Shown: piece after piece, positions 28,292 to 34,387 of the stretch | How positions within the stretch are numbered: the first letter of the stretch is position 1 | Layout: each line of letters opens with the position of its first letter | NCBI GenBank assembly: GCA_946531445.1 | Contig: CAMNAP010000010.1 | Coordinates: 1 to 34,387 of the forward strand | Direction: 5' to 3' | DNA from: an uncultured Clostridia bacterium | GTDB taxonomy: Bacteria; Bacillota; Clostridia; Oscillospirales; Acutalibacteraceae | Length of the DNA stretch: 34,387 bases | Translations under genes and position numbers: made by a program | The notes under the pieces: model-generated | The model's database searches: none | Told to the model about the DNA's origin: nothing | What the model saw: only the letters and a program-made list of their open reading frames with translations

Positions 28292-28868
28292 CTTTACTTC
28301 CTGTGTCAGTATATTTTTTCGGGATTATTTTCGCTCCCTGAAGCGCAAGGTAAAGCGCGGGAATAAACGCAAGCTGAATAACGATACCGGGAACGCTTGT
28401 TACAAAATGAGCCGTTATCCAGGTCATAATTGTAAACGTGCCCTTTGCAAACATCAGCGCCTTAACAATTCCCGCAATTACGCGGCCTGCAAGCATTGCA
28501 CCGATTAAGGATATGTATAAATCAGCAACGATATTCTTTGTTTTTACAAATTTGATAAGAAGTCCCGAAACAACGCCGTAAACCGCAAGCTCAGCCATCA
28601 TTGACGGGAGAATTGCAGCGGGAGGCATACCTGTTAAAAGCGATGAAAGGAGCGGACCTGTAATTCCGCATACAAGACCGAAGGGCCAGCCGCAGACAAA
28701 GCCGCAGATAAATACGGGAATGTGCATAGGAAGTATTACGCTTCCCGCGTTCGGTATAGCATGAAACGCCATAGGCAGAACAATGCATAGCGCAATGCAA
28801 AGGCCCGTAAAGGTGTAATTTCTTATATTTGTGTTGATTCCTGTTTTTGCTTTTGTATTAGCGCTCAT
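28284..28868 (-). CDS. ECF transporter S component-like membrane protein
   Basis: FTGLCIALCIVLPMAFHAIPNAGSVILPMHIPVFICGFVCGWPFGLVCGITGPLLSSLL; start reset to MSANTK after SD GGAGGG; 8-bp overlap with the methyltransferase gene. Confidence 0.75.
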   Translation of the reverse strand: MSANTKAKTGINTNIRNYTFTGLCIALCIVLPMAFHAIPNAGSVILPMHIPVFICGFVCGWPFGLVCGITGPLLSSLLTGMPPAAILPSMMAELAVYGVVSGLLIKFVKTKNIVADLYISLIGAMLAGRVIAGIVKALMFAKGTFTIMTWITAHFVTSVPGIVIQLAFIPALYLALQGAKIIPKKYTDTGSKDE

Positions 28869-28978
28869 AATAAGCCCTCCTTTAACGGAGTTTATTATAT
28901 CATTAAAGGACAGAGGCAAACAACCCCCCGAGGGGGATAAAAATATCAGATAAAAAACAAAAGAGAACAGAAAACAGA

Positions 28979-29018
28979 TAAAGGCGGGAGGGAACGGGGA
29001 CGTTCACTCCTGCCTTTA
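28979..29018 (-). terminator. Long hairpin terminator of the TtcA-like gene
   Basis: TAAAGGCGGGAG-G-GAACG-GGGA-CGTTC-A-CTCCTGCCTTTA; T-rich on the minus strand downstream. Confidence 0.7.
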
Positions 29019-29020
29019 AG

Positions 29021-29821
29021 CTACAGCTTGTCTGATTTGTATTCAATTACCGCGTCAGCGTCGGCGTTGTGAATTGCTCTGAAAACCGAAGCCTCAACGT
29101 CGGGGATATCTTTTTTCAGCTCCTTGATTAGCTGCTTTATCTCCTGGCGCTTTGAATTGCCTATACCGTCGCCGGAAGCGTTTATGCTTTCCGTAAAGCG
29201 GCAGGCACACTGAATGAAGTCAAGCGAATTGAAGTTCTTCCAGCTTATAATATCGTCCTCGTGAACGCAGTATAGCGGACGGATAAGCTCCATTCCCTCA
29301 AAATTTGTTGAGTGAAGCTTTGGCATCATACCCTGAATCTGCGAGCCGTAAAACATACCGAGAAGCGTTGTTTCAATCACGTCGCTGAAATGGTGGCCCA
29401 GCGCAATTTTGTTACAGCCGAGCTCTCTCGCCTTAGCATAGAGATGGCCCCGTCTCATTCTTGCACAGAGATAACAGGGCGATTTCCCCGTAGAATTTGC
29501 AATGTCAAAAATATCACTTTCAAATACTGTTATCGGGATGTCAAGAAGGCTTGCGTTATCTTCAATCTTTTTACGGTTACGGGGGTTGTACCCCGGGTCC
29601 ATTACAAGATAAACAACGTCAAAATCCGTCTGTGACTGCCTTTTGTAAAGCTGCATAAGCTTTGCAAGGAGCATAGAATCCTTACCGCCTGAAATACATA
29701 CGGCTATTCTGTCGCCCTCTTGTATAAGCTTATAGCTGCTTACGGCTTCAAGAAACGGAAGCCAAATTTTGTTTTTGTATTCGTTAAAAATTGAATTTTC
29801 TGCTTTTTCGTTAGTTGTCAT
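29021..29821 (-). CDS. PP-loop ATPase, TtcA-like tRNA 2-thiocytidine biosynthesis family
   Basis: RIAVCISGGKDSMLLAKLM; 'PCYLCARMRRGHLYAKARELGCNKIALGHHFSDVIET'. Confidence 0.8.
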   Translation of the reverse strand: MTTNEKAENSIFNEYKNKIWLPFLEAVSSYKLIQEGDRIAVCISGGKDSMLLAKLMQLYKRQSQTDFDVVYLVMDPGYNPRNRKKIEDNASLLDIPITVFESDIFDIANSTGKSPCYLCARMRRGHLYAKARELGCNKIALGHHFSDVIETTLLGMFYGSQIQGMMPKLHSTNFEGMELIRPLYCVHEDDIISWKNFNSLDFIQCACRFTESINASGDGIGNSKRQEIKQLIKELKKDIPDVEASVFRAIHNADADAVIEYKSDKL

Positions 29822-31248
29822 TATTCGTCTTCAAATTGCTCTCTCTGTTTCATAACGGCGTTGTGGACGTCCTCCTTAGTCTTTCCGGTCAGCTTATAGA
29901 AGAAGAACGGAACGCCTGCAAGGAACATCATAATTCCGTGGAACACCGTGTAGAAAAACAGCATTGTAATCTTTGTGTGGAGTCCCTGCTCGGGATTCGG
30001 GTTAAGGTCGGTCGGCTGAATATACTGAATAATTGAGTGCTGACCGTAAAGGATTTTAGGAGCAAGCGCGCTTGCGATAGTTCCGCTTATCATAGTGCCG
30101 ATTCCGATAACCGTAGGAAGCGTGGCGTCGAGGCGCTTTGAGGTTTTAAGCTCAATGTCCTCAAGCACGTCAGCCTGGAACATAGTCGGAAGCAGGTTGG
30201 AAGCGCCGAACTGAAGTCCGATTAAGAACAGCGCAACAATAAATACTATCTGAAGCGCCTTGTTTTCGGTTTTGAAATATGTGTAACCTACTGCAAAGGC
30301 AACAACATTTATGATTACGGAATAAATACCGCTTGCTATGTAGAGCACCTTTGAGTTGAACTTCTTTAAAAGGAAGTTAATTATAAGCATACCTACGGCT
30401 GTACCTATACCTGTAGGAAGTCCGAAGAGAAGGAACTTTGAGGTTGAGCCGAGAAGCGCTGCGGCAAGGAACGGGCCGAGATAAGTTGAAATCTGTCTGA
30501 AATTCTTTAAGAAGTCTGAAAGAATAATAGACCATGCGTACTTGTTTGTAAGTATGTCCTTAAAGCCGAGAAGCGGGTTTTTCTTTTCAGCCGTATAGGT
30601 AACTCGCTCTTTAACTGCCGACATACCGAGAAGCATAGATATAACGCCAATTACGCCGCAGAGGCCTGCGCCGATAATGTACTGGAGTCCCTCGTTATCC
30701 TTCCAGATAAGGCCGATAACAAGAATAATTACGAGAGGTGCGGAGTTGCCGACTGCCGAGGAAATACTCCTGAAGGAAATAACCGTGTCTCTTTCCTTCA
30801 TATTGGGAGTCATAACTATTGCAACCATATTTACAGAGTTACCGAAATGCGTAGCAATTGCCCACGCAACTCCTATTGTAACAATGTAAATCATTACAAG
30901 CGTACCCGTAAGGAATTTCGGCGTAAAGAAGCTGAGCATAAGAAGTATGCCGATGGGGACAGCCGATATAATGCCGAGCGGCTTGAATTTTCCTTTTTTT
31001 CCGACCTTTCTTCCGTCAATGTACATTGCTATGAAGAAATTGAGGAAGAACGGTATAATACTGAGAAGAGTATTGTAAAGAGATGCCTGGGAGTCTGAAA
31101 GCCTCAGAACGTTAACGATGTAAGCGTTTCTGAAGTTTCCTACCATACCTGTCATATTCGTATAGAAAAATACGGCGACAAGGTAGAGTATAAATTCACT
31201 GTTTTTTACGTGTTTTTGATCAGACGCGCTGATATTTACAGTATCCAT
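29821..31248 (-). CDS. MFS transporter, possibly GPH (glycoside-pentoside-hexuronide)-like
   Basis: About 12 TM segments; 'MYIDGRKVGKKGKFKPLGIISAVPIGILLML' recalls the MelB-type loop; divergent from an alpha-galactosidase gene. Confidence 0.75.
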   Translation of the reverse strand: MDTVNISASDQKHVKNSEFILYLVAVFFYTNMTGMVGNFRNAYIVNVLRLSDSQASLYNTLLSIIPFFLNFFIAMYIDGRKVGKKGKFKPLGIISAVPIGILLMLSFFTPKFLTGTLVMIYIVTIGVAWAIATHFGNSVNMVAIVMTPNMKERDTVISFRSISSAVGNSAPLVIILVIGLIWKDNEGLQYIIGAGLCGVIGVISMLLGMSAVKERVTYTAEKKNPLLGFKDILTNKYAWSIILSDFLKNFRQISTYLGPFLAAALLGSTSKFLLFGLPTGIGTAVGMLIINFLLKKFNSKVLYIASGIYSVIINVVAFAVGYTYFKTENKALQIVFIVALFLIGLQFGASNLLPTMFQADVLEDIELKTSKRLDATLPTVIGIGTMISGTIASALAPKILYGQHSIIQYIQPTDLNPNPEQGLHTKITMLFFYTVFHGIMMFLAGVPFFFYKLTGKTKEDVHNAVMKQREQFEDE

Positions 31249-31265
31249 TTAATCACCTCATTTCC

Positions 31266-31317
31266 AATATAACATATTTTTATTTTTGTTGCAATAAATA
31301 TCGCGATAATATATAAT
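31266..31317. promoter_or_regulatory. Divergent promoter pair sharing a palindromic -35
   Basis: AATATA (minus -10, 31266-31271) - N17 - TTGCAA (31289-31294) - N17 - TATAAT (plus -10, 31312-31317); TATCGCGATA palindrome at 31299-31308. Confidence 0.55.
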
Positions 31318-31337
31318 TAGGTAAAGGAGTGGTGTTT

Positions 31338-33422
31338 ATGTCAGTATTGCGAAACGGTAAAACTGTTGTTCTTGAAACTGAAAATTTTCATTATGTTATA
31401 GAGTATGACGACTTTGGCTATGTTCACAATATCCACTGGGGCGGCAAATGTCCGATAGAGGATTACTGGGTAGACGATTTGGGAGATGAAAACCCTAATC
31501 ACCCAAATCTTGACCAGATAAGATGTGAATACACGCCATTCGGTAAAACGATGTACCGTCCCTGCGCCGTCAAGGTGCATTTTGCCGACGGTTGCAGAGA
31601 GATTAACCCCGAATTTGTAAGCTGTGAAACGGGCAAGGACACGGCGGTTATTACGCTTAAAGACTGCTATTATCCGCTTGAAATAAAGCTTCTTTATAAG
31701 GTCTATGAGGAATACGATATTATTAAAAGGAGCGTATGCTTTGTTAATACGGGAAGCGACGATATAGTTTTTGAAACGCTTATGAGCACAGAGCTCACCC
31801 TCCCGGGAACAGAGCCGTATCATATTGTAAACACTAACGGCGGCTGGGGCGCTGAGTTTATCCCCGCCGACACTGTTCTTGAGGCGGGAAGTCTTACCTT
31901 TGAAAGCAGACAGGGAAGAAGCGGCCACATTAATTCACCCTATGTTATTGCATATACAGATGCAGACGAGCTCAAGGGAAGAGTTTTTTCGGCTCACCTT
32001 ATGTGGAGCGGTAACTTCAAGGTTAAGGCTCACCGTGATTTGCTCAATATTACAAGAGTTACGCTCGGGCTTAACTCGTTTGATTTTGAGCACGTTCTCA
32101 AGGGCGGTGAAAGCTTTGAAGCGCCTGCAGTTATCTGTACAATTTCAGACGGCTTCGGCGCAATGAGCAGAAATCTCAACCGCTTCGGCTATAATGAGGT
32201 TCTGCCGAAAAACTTTGCAAAAAAGCCTCTACCCGTTCTTTACAATTCGTGGGAGGCAACGGAGTTTGACGTTAACGTAAAAGACCAGACTGCGCTCGCC
32301 AAAAAGGCAGCTGCAGCAGGCTGTGAGCTGTTCGTTATGGACGACGGCTGGTTCGGTGCAAGAAACGACGACCACGCGGGACTCGGCGACTGGTATGTAA
32401 ATAAAGAAAAATTCCCCAACGGACTCGGTGAGCTTATTGAAAGCGTAAACGCTTTGGGTATGGATTTCGGACTTTGGGTTGAGCCTGAAATGGTAAACCC
32501 CGACAGTGACCTTTACCGTGCTCATCCCGACTGGGCTTATCATTACGACACAAGAAAGTCAAACGAAATAAGAAATCAGCTTGTGCTTAATATGACGAAG
32601 CCCGAGGTACAGGAATATATCTTTAACTGCGTTGACACGCTTCTCAGCGAAAACAACATTAAATACATAAAGTGGGATATGAACCGTCCGTTTTCAGAAA
32701 CGGGAGGCGAAAACCTTGAGCACCCGAAAATGCTCTGGTACCTTCACACCAAGGCTGTGTACAGCATAGTTGACCGCCTTAAAGAAAAGCACCCCGAGGT
32801 ACAGTTTGAAAGCTGTTCATCGGGCGGCGGACGTTGTGACTGGGGAGCGCTTGAACACTATGACGAGGTATGGACAAGCGACAACACAGACGCTATAGAC
32901 AGAATTTTTATTCAGAAAAACTATGCGCTAACACGTCCCGTAAAGACTATGCGCGCGTGGGTAACCGATATTAACTGGTACAACAGAGATACTCCGCTTG
33001 ATTTCAGATTCAACATTTCAATGCGCGGCGTTCTGAGTATGGGCGGAAACCTCAACAATTATTCAGACGACGACATTGCCGTTTCAAGAAAATATGTTGA
33101 TATGTACAAGTCGTTCAGAAATATAATTCAGTTCGGCGATTTATACAGACTCCTTGACATAGACAAGGACGAAATTTCGGCGGATATCTATGTTGACGAC
33201 GCAAAGGATAACGCAGTTTTGTTTATTGCAACGGTTAATACGCGCTGTATGAAGAAAACTCTTCCGCTTTACATTCAGGGCCTTGACGACAGTAAGATAT
33301 ACGAATTTGACTATGAGGATAAGCACTACAGAAAGAGCGGCGCTTTCTTCAGAAACGTCGGAATACCGGTTGAAATACGTAAACAGTATTATAACAATAT
33401 TATTAAGATTAAGGCGGTTTGA
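31338..33422 (+). CDS. Alpha-galactosidase, GH36-like
   Basis: 'FVMDDGWFGARNDDHAGLGDWYVNKEKFPNGL', 'DFGLWVEPEMVNPDSDLYRAHPDW', 'KYIKWDMNRPFSE', 'ESCSSGGGRCDWG'; ATG 31338 after AGGAG. Confidence 0.93.
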   Translation: MSVLRNGKTVVLETENFHYVIEYDDFGYVHNIHWGGKCPIEDYWVDDLGDENPNHPNLDQIRCEYTPFGKTMYRPCAVKVHFADGCREINPEFVSCETGKDTAVITLKDCYYPLEIKLLYKVYEEYDIIKRSVCFVNTGSDDIVFETLMSTELTLPGTEPYHIVNTNGGWGAEFIPADTVLEAGSLTFESRQGRSGHINSPYVIAYTDADELKGRVFSAHLMWSGNFKVKAHRDLLNITRVTLGLNSFDFEHVLKGGESFEAPAVICTISDGFGAMSRNLNRFGYNEVLPKNFAKKPLPVLYNSWEATEFDVNVKDQTALAKKAAAAGCELFVMDDGWFGARNDDHAGLGDWYVNKEKFPNGLGELIESVNALGMDFGLWVEPEMVNPDSDLYRAHPDWAYHYDTRKSNEIRNQLVLNMTKPEVQEYIFNCVDTLLSENNIKYIKWDMNRPFSETGGENLEHPKMLWYLHTKAVYSIVDRLKEKHPEVQFESCSSGGGRCDWGALEHYDEVWTSDNTDAIDRIFIQKNYALTRPVKTMRAWVTDINWYNRDTPLDFRFNISMRGVLSMGGNLNNYSDDDIAVSRKYVDMYKSFRNIIQFGDLYRLLDIDKDEISADIYVDDAKDNAVLFIATVNTRCMKKTLPLYIQGLDDSKIYEFDYEDKHYRKSGAFFRNVGIPVEIRKQYYNNIIKIKAV

Positions 33423-33448
33423 CATCCTTCTGCGAAATCAACATTTCC

Positions 33449-33477
33449 TTGACAATGCGGGGCGTATAATATAAAAT
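33449..33477 (+). promoter_or_regulatory. Putative promoter of the solute-binding lipoprotein gene
   Basis: TTGACA (33449-33454) - N17 - TAAAAT (33472-33477). Confidence 0.45.
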
Positions 33478-33505
33478 TGTTATATAATGTTTTCGGAGGA
33501 ATAGT

Positions 33506-34363
33506 ATGAAAAAAGTATTTTCCGTATTGCTTGCGGCGGTGCTTATTTGCACAGCTTTTGCAGGCTGCTCAAAAAATAAAAACAAAAGCCTGATTGCCGA
33601 GGAATACAGCGATACGGCTTTGATTATCGGCTACACCGAGGAGGCAGAGCCATTTATCAAAGCGGGTAAAAACGGCGACGCAACGGGCTTTATACCCGAT
33701 TTGTGGAAGGCTATTTTTGATAACGTAAAGGGCGACCTTAAGCAGTATCGCTTTGAAAAAATTGAAGCGGGCTACAAGCTTGAGGACGACGGCGGCTTCT
33801 TTGACAAGGACAAAAAGGAGTACAGCGCAGGGCTTCTTATGGGTGCTGTATCAAAGAATAACGGAACCTTTAACGAGGACTATTCGTTTACCGAGCCTAT
33901 TGTTACAAACAGAGTTATAGCCGTAACCGCTAAAAACAGCAAGGTTAAAACATATGCTGATTTTAAGGGCGCAAAGGCTGTTGTTACAAACGAAACCGCA
34001 AAGACCGCTTTTGAAAAGAACGCGGCAATCTCGTCGGTCTGCGCTAAAACAGAGGAAAATAACGATTTAGCAAAGGCGCTTGCAGACCTTGATTCAGGCA
34101 AAGCAGATGTTGTAATTACAGACGAGTTCAGCTTCAACCCGCTTGAGAATAAAGAAAATTACGCTGTTCTCAGCGGCGAGCTTGACACAATTGAGTACGT
34201 TATCGCCTGCGCTAAATACAGCGGCTGGAAGGATTCAATAAACGAAGCAATCCGCGAGCTCAAAAGCGAGGATTACGGAAAAGACGATTTCACTCCGCTT
34301 GTAGAAAAGTATTTCGGCTACAACGCTTCAAGCTTCAACTATGTAACCGAAGGCGATAAATAA
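33506..34363 (+). CDS. Extracellular solute-binding lipoprotein (SBP_bac_3-like, amino-acid type)
   Basis: Lipobox in MKKVFSVLLAAVLICTAFAGCSKNK; GFIPDLWKAIFDNV, FTEPIVTNRVIAVTAKNS, TYADFKGAKAVV. Confidence 0.85.
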   Translation: MKKVFSVLLAAVLICTAFAGCSKNKNKSLIAEEYSDTALIIGYTEEAEPFIKAGKNGDATGFIPDLWKAIFDNVKGDLKQYRFEKIEAGYKLEDDGGFFDKDKKEYSAGLLMGAVSKNNGTFNEDYSFTEPIVTNRVIAVTAKNSKVKTYADFKGAKAVVTNETAKTAFEKNAAISSVCAKTEENNDLAKALADLDSGKADVVITDEFSFNPLENKENYAVLSGELDTIEYVIACAKYSGWKDSINEAIRELKSEDYGKDDFTPLVEKYFGYNASSFNYVTEGDK

Positions 34364-34387
34364 TAACAATAAAAAAACAAAGGGGAC

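Noticed and set aside
33449-33470. TTGACA followed by TATAAT at 33465 as a promoter
   Set aside because: Spacer is only 10 bp; the TAAAAT at 33472 gives a 17-bp spacer and is preferred.
1-34387. CRISPR arrays, tRNA/rRNA genes, prophage
   Set aside because: No regularly spaced direct repeats, no recognisable tRNA/rRNA sequence, and no phage structural or integrase genes seen.

Overview
The window looks like a low-to-mid GC gut Clostridia-type (Oscillospiraceae/Ruminococcaceae-like) chromosome or contig; this placement is inferred from protein style only. From left to right it contains: (1) the C-terminal end of a secreted Ig-like/MBG-type surface protein; (2) an OmpR-type response regulator and a 7TMR-DISM-like histidine kinase; (3) a 1892-aa secreted beta-rich protein with a lysine-rich, acid-free C-terminus; (4) a 1663-aa secreted protein with a divergent internal duplication, followed by an unannotated 51-aa ORF (15292..15447) and a strong terminator; (5) a CorC/HlyC-type CNNM-CBS protein on the minus strand; (6) a tight plus-strand operon (16940..23834) of a nucleotidyltransferase, two tandem B12-binding-type radical SAM proteins, a polyprenyl-phosphate GT2, an apparently frameshifted multi-TM protein, and a membrane-domain/SAM-methyltransferase fusion; (7) minus-strand genes for a DUF2339-like protein with a membrane-anchored XRE regulator, a methyltransferase with an ECF S-component, and a TtcA-like PP-loop enzyme with a GPH/MFS transporter; (8) a divergent GH36 alpha-galactosidase; (9) a solute-binding lipoprotein. 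The strongest leads are the 51-aa ORF paired with the giant secreted protein, the paired B12-rSAM/GT2/fusion-methyltransferase operon, a divergent promoter pair sharing one palindromic -35 (TTGCAA), and a codon-usage switch near 10 kb next to an IS3-like terminal sequence. All family calls come from reading the sequence; no searches were run.
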